Positions 24,494-32,789 of a stretch of 37,403 nt of DNA are shown here, piece by piece; the first letter of the stretch is position 1, and every line of letters begins with the position of its first letter. The notes beneath the pieces were generated by a model. The model was not told the origin of the DNA and ran no database searches. It worked only from the letters and a program-made list of their open reading frames with translations. The position numbers were made by a program, and so were the translations under genes. Origin of the DNA: Salinivirgaceae bacterium (GTDB lineage: Bacteria; Bacteroidota; Bacteroidia; Bacteroidales; SZUA-534); the NCBI GenBank assembly GCA_017557785.1, contig JAFYYA010000117.1, forward strand, positions 1 through 37,403, given 5' to 3'.

Positions 24494-24742
24494 TTATTCG
24501 CCGTCTTCATCATCATCTTCGCCGTCAACGATATCGTCGTTTGCTTCGTCGTCATTCTCTTCATCATCATCGTCTTCGTCGCCGTCTTCAATGCGCCTTT
24601 TGGTTGACACTTTCTCGCGCTCGGCCAGTTTCTCAGCCCAATACGAGTACTCGCGCGCCAGTTTGGGGTATTCTTCGAGTGTGGCTCTGAAAAGCAGATG
24701 TTCCAGATGTTCAACTTTTTCTTTTATGTCTTTCGTTTCCAT
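24494..24742 (-). CDS. Small protein with highly acidic tail
   Basis: Unrecognised protein of 82 aa. The first half (METKDIKEKVEHLEHLLFRATLEEYPKLAREYSYWAEKLAEREK) is predicted helical with a heptad-like pattern; the last 30 residues are almost all Asp and Glu. The start at 24742 is preferred over an in-frame ATG at 24787, because a good promoter (TTG, 19 bp, TATAATTG) places transcription near 24759, between the two. A clear terminator follows, which supports a real gene. The acidic tail suggests a partner with basic surface, such as a nucleic-acid binding protein or the ribosome; this is a guess. Confidence 0.7.
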   Translation of the reverse strand: METKDIKEKVEHLEHLLFRATLEEYPKLAREYSYWAEKLAEREKVSTKRRIEDGDEDDDDEENDDEANDDIVDGEDDDEDGE

Positions 24743-24765
24743 ATCTGTGCTTTTATTTGATACTG

Positions 24766-24795
24766 CAATTATAATGCATCTGTTCAATTTTTCAA
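24766..24795 (-). promoter_or_regulatory. Putative promoter of the acidic protein gene
   Basis: Minus-strand TTG (24795 to 24793), 19 bp, TATAATTG (24773 to 24766). It lies just past the rsmG stop codon and separates the small gene from the rsmG transcript. Confidence 0.45.
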
Positions 24796-24797
24796 CA

Positions 24798-25418
24798 TCA
24801 CAATTCCAAATGAATCACTTTTTTGGTTTCGAAAAATGGTTCGCTGAAGAAATCGGTGATGTTGTAGATGGTTGTTTTTCTGTTTATTCGCTTCAATTCG
24901 TCGTCAAAATCGCCGCCTTTCAGGTAGATGATGCCGTTGGCTATTGAGTTTGCGCCGCCGGATGCCACGCATTTCCGCGTCATATTGTAGAAGGTGTCGA
25001 GACGAGTGACGGCGCGGCTTACCACAAAATCGAACTTATCGGGCACCTGCTCAACGCGGGTGTGCACGCCTTCAACGTTTTTCAGTCCGAGCGCGTCGGC
25101 CACGGCATTCACAACGGTTATTTTTTTGCCGATGCTGTCGACAAGGCGGAACTTGCATTCGGGGAACATGATGGCCAGCGGAATGCCCGGAAATCCGCCG
25201 CCAGTGCCCACATCGAGCACCCGTGTGCCGTTTATCAGATTCACAACACGCGCTATGGCAAGCGAGTGCAGCACATGGTTGACGTACAGATTGTCAATGT
25301 CCTTGCGTGATATAACGTTGATTTTTGCATTCCATTCGGCATAGAGCGGCTGCAAGCGTGAAAAGCAGTCGATTTGGTTGCCGGTAAGATTCGGAAAATA
25401 CTTCAGAATGCAGTCCAT
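24798..25418 (-). CDS. rsmG: 16S rRNA (guanine-527 N7) methyltransferase RsmG
   Basis: SAM-dependent methyltransferase (206 aa, usual length) that makes m7G527 in 16S rRNA. Motifs: WNAKINVISRKDIDNLYVNH (about 29-48), the SAM loop VLDVGTGGGFPGIPLA (about 67-82), VDSIGKKITVVN and FVVSRAVTRLDTF. It follows the sigma factor gene by 4 bp, so GT2, sigma factor and rsmG form a tight operon. Confidence 0.96.
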   Translation of the reverse strand: MDCILKYFPNLTGNQIDCFSRLQPLYAEWNAKINVISRKDIDNLYVNHVLHSLAIARVVNLINGTRVLDVGTGGGFPGIPLAIMFPECKFRLVDSIGKKITVVNAVADALGLKNVEGVHTRVEQVPDKFDFVVSRAVTRLDTFYNMTRKCVASGGANSIANGIIYLKGGDFDDELKRINRKTTIYNITDFFSEPFFETKKVIHLEL

Positions 25419-25422
25419 ACCG

Positions 25423-26055
25423 TTAGTTTAAGTGGTCGCTGCGGTCTTTCAGCATCTCGTAGAGCATCTCTCGAGCCCTGAACAGTTGGGCTTTGACGGT
25501 TCCGAGCGGAAGTTCGAGTTTGTCGGAAATCTCTTCATACGACAGTTCGTCGAAGTAGCGCAGTTGGACAAGTTCGCGGTAGCGGGGTTTCAGGTTGGCC
25601 ACCACATCGCGCAGCATGGCGTGCTTCTGCTGAAGAATGATGTTTTCTTCAGGGTCGGGGGCATCGTATTTCAGAGCCATTGTGGCTTCTTTTGCAAAAA
25701 CTTCGCCAATGCGGTTCTCGTCTTCTGAACCTGATGTGCTGACAATGTCGAGTTGACGGATTTTCTGTCGCCGCAGGAAATCAATGCAGTTGTTCGACGC
25801 AATTCGGAACAGCCAGGTGCTGAATGCGTATTCGGGCGAGTATTGGTCGATGTTGCGGAATGCCTTGCCAAAGGCTTCGATGGTCAGGTCTTCTGCATCG
25901 ATCTTGCTTTTTACCATCTTGAAGATTGTGAAGTAGATGGAATCTTTATAGATGGTCAGCAATTCGGCAAATGCCTTTTCGTCACCTTTTTGGGCCCGCT
26001 CAACCAAGGCTTGGTCGCGCCGTGCTTTTTCCGAAAAGTCAGGATTCACGTTCAT
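25423..26055 (-). CDS. ECF-type RNA polymerase sigma factor
   Basis: Sigma-70 family ECF factor (210 aa). Region 2 spans about 28-95 with DAEDLTIEAFGKAFRNIDQY and the FSTWLFRIASNNCIDFLRRQK DNA-contact segment. Region 4 spans about 145-200 with LVQLRYFDELSYEEISDKL and LPLGTVKAQLFRARE. No anti-sigma gene adjoins it; a linker of about 45 residues between regions 2 and 4 is longer than in minimal ECFs. It overlaps the GT2 gene by 4 bp and is followed 4 bp later by rsmG, so all three should be translated from one mRNA. Confidence 0.94.
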   Translation of the reverse strand: MNVNPDFSEKARRDQALVERAQKGDEKAFAELLTIYKDSIYFTIFKMVKSKIDAEDLTIEAFGKAFRNIDQYSPEYAFSTWLFRIASNNCIDFLRRQKIRQLDIVSTSGSEDENRIGEVFAKEATMALKYDAPDPEENIILQQKHAMLRDVVANLKPRYRELVQLRYFDELSYEEISDKLELPLGTVKAQLFRAREMLYEMLKDRSDHLN

Positions 26056-27179
26056 TGGCTGCGTTTGTCTCTCAAAATCAATATATTGAATGCTGTTTGC
26101 AAAATTGGCAAAACGATGTCAAATATAGGAATTAAAAACAAAAATCCACGTTCACCGAATTTGCGCATATTCACTTTATAGACCACCATCTGCATCAGCA
26201 TGCGGAATCCGAATGCCGCAGCGGCTTCAATGTATAGTCCGAACTTGCAGATTGCCAATATCATAACTGCATAGAACAGCAGTCGGCTCATCAGTTCGTA
26301 ACTCAAAATTATTTTTGTTCCCGGGCGGTAGTGTGTCCAGGTTGAAAGATGGCGCTTTTTTTGGTTCACCCATTGTGCGAAACTGTCGCATGGCACTGAC
26401 AATGTGCGGCTTCCGGCAGTGGTGACGATCCGTGTGTTCCGCTTTGTGGCGCGTTCGTTCACAAACAGGTCGTCATCGCCCGACATCAGGTAGTAGTGCG
26501 ACTGAAAACCGTTTTTGGCGAAGAACACACTGCGGGTGTATGACATGTTGCGCCCAACGCCCATGTATGGGTGACCGGCTTTTGCCCAGCCCATATACTG
26601 CATTGCAATAGTCAGGGTGTCGAATCGTATGATTTTGTTGAGCAGACCTTTGCGTGGTTCGTAGCCGCCGTAGCCCAGAACAATCTCAGTGCCGTCGGTG
26701 TACGATGCCATCACGTCGGCAAGCCATTGGTTACTTGCAGGATAGCAGTCGGCGTCGGTGAGCACAACGTATTCGTTTTTTGCTGATTTCAAGCCTACAG
26801 TGACGGCCAGTTTCTTGCCGTGCGAGAATTTCCGGTCGATTTCAATGCTTGTGTGGCGCAGATTTTTGTAGGTCTGTTCCATCTCGGCCACAATCATCAG
26901 TGTTTCGTCTTCAGAGCAGTCGTTGACCACAATCACTTCAAAATCAGGGTAATCCTGCTCTAAAATTTTTGGCAGGAATTTTTGCAGATTCTCGCCTTCG
27001 TTGCGTGCGCAGACAATCACCGATACGGGCGGCTGCCCGCCATTGCGCTGTGGCGGTTTGTTGCAGGCCGGTCGCAGACAAACGCACAGATAATACACTG
27101 TTTGAACTAACAGCGCGAATGCAAATACCAACAGCACAATCTGTTGCCATTGGCTCAGCGAGTTTAGATATTGTTCCAC
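26052..27179 (-). CDS. Membrane-bound glycosyltransferase family 2
   Basis: GT-A glycosyltransferase (375 aa). One N-terminal membrane helix (about 15-35) precedes the catalytic domain, with VSVIVCARNEGENLQKFLP (52-70), the DAD metal site in VLTDADCYP (142-144), the SGDDDLFVNE acceptor region and NQKKRHLSTW in the place of the QxxRW motif. Two or three C-terminal membrane helices follow (about 290-370). Product unknown; the layout is that of processive or lipid-acceptor GT2 enzymes. First gene of the GT2-sigma-rsmG operon. Confidence 0.92.
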   Translation of the reverse strand: MEQYLNSLSQWQQIVLLVFAFALLVQTVYYLCVCLRPACNKPPQRNGGQPPVSVIVCARNEGENLQKFLPKILEQDYPDFEVIVVNDCSEDETLMIVAEMEQTYKNLRHTSIEIDRKFSHGKKLAVTVGLKSAKNEYVVLTDADCYPASNQWLADVMASYTDGTEIVLGYGGYEPRKGLLNKIIRFDTLTIAMQYMGWAKAGHPYMGVGRNMSYTRSVFFAKNGFQSHYYLMSGDDDLFVNERATKRNTRIVTTAGSRTLSVPCDSFAQWVNQKKRHLSTWTHYRPGTKIILSYELMSRLLFYAVMILAICKFGLYIEAAAAFGFRMLMQMVVYKVNMRKFGERGFLFLIPIFDIVLPILQTAFNILILRDKRSQ

Positions 27180-27217
27180 CCTTGTGTCGATTAACTGAAT
27201 GCAATATTATATGAAAC

Positions 27218-27235
27218 CGCCAAAAATATTTGGCG
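27218..27235. promoter_or_regulatory. 18-bp inverted repeat in the GT2 upstream region
   Basis: CGCCAAA AATA TTTGGCG is a perfect inverted repeat with a 4-nt centre, 39 bp before the GT2 start and 52 bp after the stop of the CAP/OmpA-like gene. Tails on either side are only modestly T-rich, so it may be a terminator of the upstream gene or an operator of the GT2-sigma operon. Confidence 0.4.
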
Positions 27236-27286
27236 CTTTTCTGTTTTTATTGACACGTGGCGGTTAATAAGCATGCCTGCCCCAGA

Positions 27287-29728
27287 TTATTTACTCTGCG
27301 CGCTTTGGTTGCAGTATTTGCAGTAGTCAGATTTTACGTTTTCGTTCTCGAAAACACGAAGCGAGAATCCTTCATCTTTGCCGCTCAGCAGTTTGCAGTA
27401 GGTTTCGGGCTCAATCTGCTGAATGCGCGACATTGCCGTGTCGAAGGCCGCCGTGTGCATCAGATTCTCGAAGAGCGAGCAGAGCGACACGTAGGTGAGC
27501 AGAATCTGCATGTTGGTGGTGCTGCCAACCCATGGTTCCAATGTTTTGATTGTCAGCATGTAGTCTTTGTTGTCGAGAAACAGTTCCGCCAGTTTCAGGC
27601 TGTTGTCCATCGACTCTGTTTTCACATCAACAATCTTTTTTATGCGGTCGACGCAGGCGGTTTTTACCGAGCGCACGTGCGTAACCGAGTCCACTTCGCT
27701 GATGGTTTTGAGTTGTAGGCGAAGGTTCAGCTTGTCGATGGTTTCCTTCTTCAGTGTTGTTGAGTAAAGCCTGTCTATACTTGATTGCAGACGGCTGCCA
27801 ATATCTTTGAACAGTCCGTCGGGGTAGGTGATTTGCATCAGCAAATCGTTGAAGGCGATGTACTCGTTGTAGGGGTTCAGTTCGGCCAGCGTGCTGATTT
27901 TCTCTTTAAGTTCGGGGTCTTTCACCTGTCCCAGCCGGTGGCGCAGCCAAAGGTCGTTCATGGCCAGACCGGCAAACTCGGGTGTTGTCGGAATCCGCAT
28001 CTCGTCGAGAGCATCGGGCTTGTAGTCACCGGTCAGGATGCGCTTCATCACCAGTTTCTGTATCGACAGCGCCGTAACACGGTCCGACGAGTCGCACGCT
28101 TCGCTGAACTTGCGCAGTACGAACGGACGCTCGTTCTTGCCTGTCACATCGTACACAATGCGCATGCTGATGCGGGCGTAGCGGTGTTTCTGCAGAATGG
28201 GTTCAAGCTCTTTGGCCAGATTTTTCTTTAGAATGGTGTCCTGCACCTGTTCAATATTGAGTCGTGCCAGATTGCTGTATTTTGTTGAACGGATGTCAGT
28301 TGCAAAGTCGTCCCAGTTGTAGTCGGTTATGATTTCGGTTGTGGTTGAGTCCATCTGCCGTTTTTCGAGTGCGCGGACAATGCTTTCGGCGCGGCGGCGC
28401 TGCAGGTTGCGGTTCACCGAGTCGCTGCCTTCAACCGACGAGTAGGCCGTGATGCTCATGTTCAGAATCTTGAAGTCGCGTTGCTCGAGTGCTTCCAGAA
28501 ACGGCTCAATGTCAGCTTCGTTGTAGTCGGCCTTGTTGCCTTTGAATGGAATCACAAACTCAAGGTCGGCGCTGTCGGGCACGGGTTTGTAGCCGCCGAA
28601 TCGCGAGTTGATTGAGATGGTGTCGGCCAGCAGTTTCACGTTGTTTTTGTAAGTGCCTTTAATCGGGTAGATGAACGATTTCGGCACACTTGTGCATACT
28701 GCGCCATCCTGCACAATGAGCAGGTTTATCTCGCTGTTGGCCAAATCCACTTCGGGCGGCAAATCGGCAACTTTCGTCTTGATGGCTTTTGGCCGGCCTT
28801 CTTTGGCTGCCAGATTCTTCTTGAAAAGTTTTTTTGCTTTCACCGGCTTGGTCAGCACGCCGCGGTTGAAACGGTTGTAATCCAGGATGTTGCGTTCGAG
28901 ACTGCAGTCGTATTGTTCCTTTTGCAGAATGTCGAGAGCCAGTGCGTCGGTGTTGTTGCGCAGCAGCTTTTGCAGCGGCTTGGCGTTTTCCATGTCGATG
29001 TAAACCTGTCTGTCTTCAATCACAAGCGCGTCGCGGAACTCATGCAGGTTGGTCATACGGTTCACGCGCTTGCACACTTCGGGGTCGTAGACGTCGAGCC
29101 CCATGTTTTTCTCGGTGTACGGCACTTTCAGTTGGCTGCGGTTGCGCATCCCTTCGTTGAACGAGCGGAAATTGCCAAGAACCACGGTCACGTAGACGCG
29201 CTTGCCGTCGAAATCGATGTGTGACGACACGCCAATATATTGATAGTTGGTGCTTTCGAACATCGCGGCCATCTTGCTGTTCGACATCCATCGGAAAACC
29301 AGCTCTTCGGCCATTTGGAAGTAGGTGAGTTCCTGCTTGCCTTTGATTACATTGATTTTTGCGGTAATCTCGGCCGCTTCGGTTGAGCCGCCGAAAGCCA
29401 GCATGCGGTTGCCGACGGGTTGTTCCAGTTTGGCGTTGGGGTCGTCTTTGGCCATCATCGCCATATATTCCGACTGCTCGTTGGCCACCGAGAACATCAG
29501 CTGACGGAACTGCAGCGGTTCGCAGTCGCGCTCGTCAAGAATGAAGTTCAGTTGGTCGATGATGATGCTGTCGAGCAGCTTGGGGTAGAATTCGCCGGGG
29601 TCAATCTGTGTTGTCGCCGACATTGCTTCGCCTTCGATATGGTATATTTTCCGGGCCACACTCTGCTGCGCCGTGCTAACAAGCGAGCAGACCATCAGCA
29701 GCAGGCCAAGCGCTATTTTTTTAGACAT
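27287..29728 (-). CDS. Large secreted protein with CAP-like and OmpA-like regions
   Basis: Exported protein of 813 aa with a signal peptide (about residues 1-21, ending STAQQ). Residues about 50-205 resemble a CAP/SCP domain: FRQLMFSVANEQSEYMA, ITAKINVIKG, MAEELVFRWMSNSKMAAMF, YQYIGVSSHI and KRVYVTVVLGNF follow the family order. The middle (about 390-480) is OmpA-C-like: VIPFKGNKADYNEADIEPF, ITAYSSVEGSDSVNRNLQRR with the NxxLxxxRA peptidoglycan-binding signature. The C-terminal 330 residues are helical and unassigned. No catalytic role is claimed. It probably sits in the periplasm, attached to the wall. A TAGATTTG box precedes it. Confidence 0.8.
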   Translation of the reverse strand: MSKKIALGLLLMVCSLVSTAQQSVARKIYHIEGEAMSATTQIDPGEFYPKLLDSIIIDQLNFILDERDCEPLQFRQLMFSVANEQSEYMAMMAKDDPNAKLEQPVGNRMLAFGGSTEAAEITAKINVIKGKQELTYFQMAEELVFRWMSNSKMAAMFESTNYQYIGVSSHIDFDGKRVYVTVVLGNFRSFNEGMRNRSQLKVPYTEKNMGLDVYDPEVCKRVNRMTNLHEFRDALVIEDRQVYIDMENAKPLQKLLRNNTDALALDILQKEQYDCSLERNILDYNRFNRGVLTKPVKAKKLFKKNLAAKEGRPKAIKTKVADLPPEVDLANSEINLLIVQDGAVCTSVPKSFIYPIKGTYKNNVKLLADTISINSRFGGYKPVPDSADLEFVIPFKGNKADYNEADIEPFLEALEQRDFKILNMSITAYSSVEGSDSVNRNLQRRRAESIVRALEKRQMDSTTTEIITDYNWDDFATDIRSTKYSNLARLNIEQVQDTILKKNLAKELEPILQKHRYARISMRIVYDVTGKNERPFVLRKFSEACDSSDRVTALSIQKLVMKRILTGDYKPDALDEMRIPTTPEFAGLAMNDLWLRHRLGQVKDPELKEKISTLAELNPYNEYIAFNDLLMQITYPDGLFKDIGSRLQSSIDRLYSTTLKKETIDKLNLRLQLKTISEVDSVTHVRSVKTACVDRIKKIVDVKTESMDNSLKLAELFLDNKDYMLTIKTLEPWVGSTTNMQILLTYVSLCSLFENLMHTAAFDTAMSRIQQIEPETYCKLLSGKDEGFSLRVFENENVKSDYCKYCNQSAQSK

Positions 29729-29755
29729 CGTTTTTCCCTTTTTCTAAAAAACCTG

Positions 29756-29763
29756 CAAATCTA
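29756..29763 (-). promoter_or_regulatory. Putative -7 box of the CAP/OmpA-like gene
   Basis: The minus strand reads TAGATTTG, 28 bp before the start codon at 29728. The -33 position has only a weak match (TTAG). Confidence 0.4.
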
Positions 29764-29782
29764 TAAATTATTGTCAGTCGGC

Positions 29783-30025
29783 CTAAAATGAATTTGTTTT
29801 TTGCATATTGGGGTCGGTGGCGCAGATGGCCGCCAGCCGTTCCACAAATTTCCGTTCCGACGGGTGTTTCTCGTACATGTAGAGCAGCATTTCGTCTTGC
29901 GCTTCACGCGATTGCTTGAGAATGGACAACGCCGTGGTTATCAGCCCTTGGCTGTAGTGCAGCCGCTGCATTTGGTCGAGCAGGGCAAGTTCTTTCGGCG
30001 ACATTCGGTTCATGGTTCCGGCCAT
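29783..30025 (-). CDS. Small conserved-looking protein, unknown
   Basis: Protein of 80 aa, not recognised. It is mostly helical, with no signal or membrane segment (MNRMSPKELALLDQMQRLHYSQGLITTALSILKQ, cut here for length, then a polar C-terminal half). It begins 4 bp after the DUF456 gene, which supports a real, co-transcribed gene. An internal ATG at residue 5 is an alternative start. The large secreted protein gene follows 54 bp downstream behind its own promoter-like box. Confidence 0.65.
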   Translation of the reverse strand: MAGTMNRMSPKELALLDQMQRLHYSQGLITTALSILKQSREAQDEMLLYMYEKHPSERKFVERLAAICATDPNMQKTNSF

Positions 30026-30029
30026 AGCG

Positions 30030-30533
30030 TCAGTTGAACCACTCGATTGACCGAATCACGCCATAGAGCGCAGCCGCAAAGTAATAGAGCATCACGCCTG
30101 ACACTATCAGTTTGATTACCAGACCGGTCATTATGCCGACAAACGAACCGAAGGCAGCCTTGAGCGAGCGTTCGGAATTGTTGTCGCCGGTGTATTCGCC
30201 AATGTAGGCGCCAATCAGCGGACAAAGGAAAATGCCGACCGGTGCAAAGAACATCCCCACAAAAACGCCAATGGTGGCGCCCCACGTGCCGCGCTTGGTG
30301 CCGCCGAACTTTTTGGTGCCCAGAGCCGGAACAATGTAATCGAGCACCACCGCCCCAACGGCCAGCAACGCCATCACAATCATAAACGTGGTTGAGAAAC
30401 CGCCCCATCGCGTCAGTTGGAACATCAGCAACGAGAGAAAACTCAACGGCGGCCCGGGAATGACGGGAATAAAGCAGCCTATCAGCCCGAACAGAGCCAG
30501 GAAAATGCCCAAGAAAAGAAGAAAGTAATCCAT
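30030..30533 (-). CDS. DUF456 membrane protein
   Basis: Integral membrane protein (167 aa) of the DUF456 family, with 4-5 hydrophobic segments. Typical glycine/proline-rich blocks are GCFIPVIPGPPLSFLSLL (about 19-36), LGTKKFGGTKRGTWGATIGV (about 71-90) and FLCPLIGAYIGEYTGD (about 102-117). Function unknown. The small 80-aa gene follows 4 bp downstream. Confidence 0.9.
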   Translation of the reverse strand: MDYFLLFLGIFLALFGLIGCFIPVIPGPPLSFLSLLMFQLTRWGGFSTTFMIVMALLAVGAVVLDYIVPALGTKKFGGTKRGTWGATIGVFVGMFFAPVGIFLCPLIGAYIGEYTGDNNSERSLKAAFGSFVGIMTGLVIKLIVSGVMLYYFAAALYGVIRSIEWFN

Positions 30534-30566
30534 AATTTACTGTGTTTACAACTGTTGTCGGCTTTT

Positions 30567-32630
30567 CTATTGTGGTGCAGAAGTATCAAAACTTGAAACA
30601 GATGTGTCCCAACCGGTTATCTCGCTTGTTGAAATATCTTTTGCCTTGTAAACCACATTGTTACTCTCGTTCACATAGAACTCGTAACTTGTGCTCATAA
30701 CACTTGTGCCATCATATTTCACGCACTCAAAACCGCACACTGTGAGCGTCTCGCTTGTGGGGTTGCACTCGCTGTAGCAGGTGCCTTTGGGTGTTGAGTT
30801 GCTGAAGATGAAACTGAAATCGCACTTTTGTGCAAAGTAGTCGAAATCCTGCCAGTGGGTGCTGTCCAAAACCGATGTCCAGTTTTCGTCACCATCATCT
30901 TTCACCATGGCTTTCAATGTAATGCCGTTGTTGTCGAACTTCCAATACTGACGGGTGCCATATTTGTCGGTGCTCATCCATTCGTTGCCTATCTTTATGA
31001 TAGTCAGATTGGAAGTCATTCCAAATGCGGTTTCGGTTGTTGTGATTTTTACGTTAGTCGGGAAATCGGCTTGATATCTGCGGTAGTTGGGAACCGACAG
31101 TTTTGCGCCAACTTTAAAATCCAGTGTCTCAAACTCGACACCGGCACCATTATAATAAAGACATATATCGGTTTCGTTATCAATATAATACCGATAATTA
31201 TTGTTGTAGGTGTATTCGGTGCATTCGCGGCCTGCGTAGGTCACGCTGCCCACTTTTGTTAACACCGATGTTCCCAAGTAGATATCAGCCACACCCCACG
31301 ATGGTGGCGCAAAATAAACCAACGTGCTGAATTGGCTCTTAAAGCCTTCGTCGACCGGTTTGTTGCGGTCTTTGTAGATGCGGCTCTTGTAGCGCCATGC
31401 GCCATTCGAGTATTCGTACATCAGTCCGCCTTTGACCGAAAGGTCGTAGTAATACTGATTGGGTTCGTACCCGGCAGCCGAGTCATAAACTTGGATTGCG
31501 CCGTAAACCGAAGTGAAGTTGTAGAGCGAAACTTCGCCATTGTATGTTTTGCGTGTATGGGTGCTTACACCGCTTGTTGCTACCAGCTTATAAAATTTGT
31601 CGCGCCAGTCGATGTCACCGTCAGCGTTGAAATCGTCGGCCGAAACTGCCTGACCGTTGCCGCCGTTATTATTCTCATTCTCATTTTCGCCCGGATTGCC
31701 GTTGTCAACAGGCGCTTCTTGGTTCTGTTCGTTGTTGTTCTCTTGATTTTCAGACGATGAAGGTCTGTCAACGTAATCGCCACTGCCATCGCTGCCTTCT
31801 TTCAGATAGCGTTGGAAGGTCACCCAGCCACCGTAGTCGATGCTCATGGTGTAGCGGTTGCCGTTGATTTCCTTCTCGAACGAATCGCTGTATGACCAAC
31901 CGTCATCAGTAAAGCCTTCAGCCACGGCTTTTGCAGCCAGTTTGGCAAGGTCATCGTATTTCACGCCGTAGATGGTGACTATGTTGCCGGCAACATCAGT
32001 GGTTGCAACTTTGTAGATGCCGCCCACTTCGGGGAATACCTGTATCCAAGGCGATGTTGTTTTGGTTTGAGTCCAGTTGGTGTAGACTTTGATTCGCGAC
32101 GCGCCTTTCAACTCTTCGGCATAATCTTTCAACGCTTCTTCCTTCTTGAGACTGCTGATTACAGTTTTGCGGTAGCAGTAGTCGTTCCCGTCGAGTATAA
32201 ACTCATATCTGACGCCATCGCTTTCAACCTTGTATCCGGTAAGCATTCCATCGTCGTATGAAAAAATATAGCCGTTGGCAGCCATTTTTTTGACGTAGGC
32301 GGCTGCTTCGTCATCGGTTGCTGCGTGGTTGAAACGGACTTCTTCCACCTTGTCGCCTTCATACACGCCGTTCGATACAACGCTCTCGCTCAACTTGCCG
32401 CCGATGCTTTCAAACTTGTTGATAAACGCTGCTTTGTCAGCCAGCGTAGCCCACGATGCACTGCTGTAGTAGGTTGATTTTCCGCCGTATTCGTTGTCGA
32501 AAGTGTAAGAGTAGCCTTCGCTGTCGTCTTCGTTGGCTTCGTCGAGCAGACTCTGCAGGTCGCAAGAGTTGAATAGTGCGGTCATTGCCGCGATTGTAGC
32601 CATCAGGCCAATAAATTTGATTGTTTTCAT
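30567..32630 (-). CDS. Large lipoprotein with Asn/Glu-rich linker
   Basis: Unrecognised surface or periplasmic lipoprotein of 687 aa. The start at 32630 (MKTIKFIGLMATIAAMTALF) puts the lipid Cys at residue 23 (FNSCDLQ); an in-frame codon at 32681 would hide the signal. The N-terminal half (about 30-285) holds repeated Tyr/Gly-rich beta-type stretches. A linker at about 290-330 is almost only Asn, Glu, Gln, Gly and Pro and leads to DFNADGDIDWRD, which resembles a calcium loop (D-x-N-x-D-x-D). The C-terminal half (about 345-687) is again beta-rich with paired motifs such as VGSVTYAGRECTEYTYNNNY. A full consensus promoter precedes it. Confidence 0.8.
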   Translation of the reverse strand: MKTIKFIGLMATIAAMTALFNSCDLQSLLDEANEDDSEGYSYTFDNEYGGKSTYYSSASWATLADKAAFINKFESIGGKLSESVVSNGVYEGDKVEEVRFNHAATDDEAAAYVKKMAANGYIFSYDDGMLTGYKVESDGVRYEFILDGNDYCYRKTVISSLKKEEALKDYAEELKGASRIKVYTNWTQTKTTSPWIQVFPEVGGIYKVATTDVAGNIVTIYGVKYDDLAKLAAKAVAEGFTDDGWSYSDSFEKEINGNRYTMSIDYGGWVTFQRYLKEGSDGSGDYVDRPSSSENQENNNEQNQEAPVDNGNPGENENENNNGGNGQAVSADDFNADGDIDWRDKFYKLVATSGVSTHTRKTYNGEVSLYNFTSVYGAIQVYDSAAGYEPNQYYYDLSVKGGLMYEYSNGAWRYKSRIYKDRNKPVDEGFKSQFSTLVYFAPPSWGVADIYLGTSVLTKVGSVTYAGRECTEYTYNNNYRYYIDNETDICLYYNGAGVEFETLDFKVGAKLSVPNYRRYQADFPTNVKITTTETAFGMTSNLTIIKIGNEWMSTDKYGTRQYWKFDNNGITLKAMVKDDGDENWTSVLDSTHWQDFDYFAQKCDFSFIFSNSTPKGTCYSECNPTSETLTVCGFECVKYDGTSVMSTSYEFYVNESNNVVYKAKDISTSEITGWDTSVSSFDTSAPQ

Positions 32631-32699
32631 AGAATAATGTTTTGCAGCAACGTTTTGCCACCATTGGGTTGGCATTGTCAATTGCTTGATTTATTGAGA

Positions 32700-32730
32700 C
32701 AAAATTACAATAATAATTGTTGCGGACAAA
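32700..32730 (-). promoter_or_regulatory. Bacteroidota promoter of the large lipoprotein gene
   Basis: Minus-strand TTTG (32730 to 32727), exactly 19 bp, TAATTTTG (32707 to 32700). Transcription would start near 32693, about 63 nt before the start codon. Confidence 0.65.
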
Positions 32731-32789
32731 TTAAAGTTGAAGGTCGGAATTCGCCAAAATTTCGCACCTTGCGCAAAAATTCTGACACA

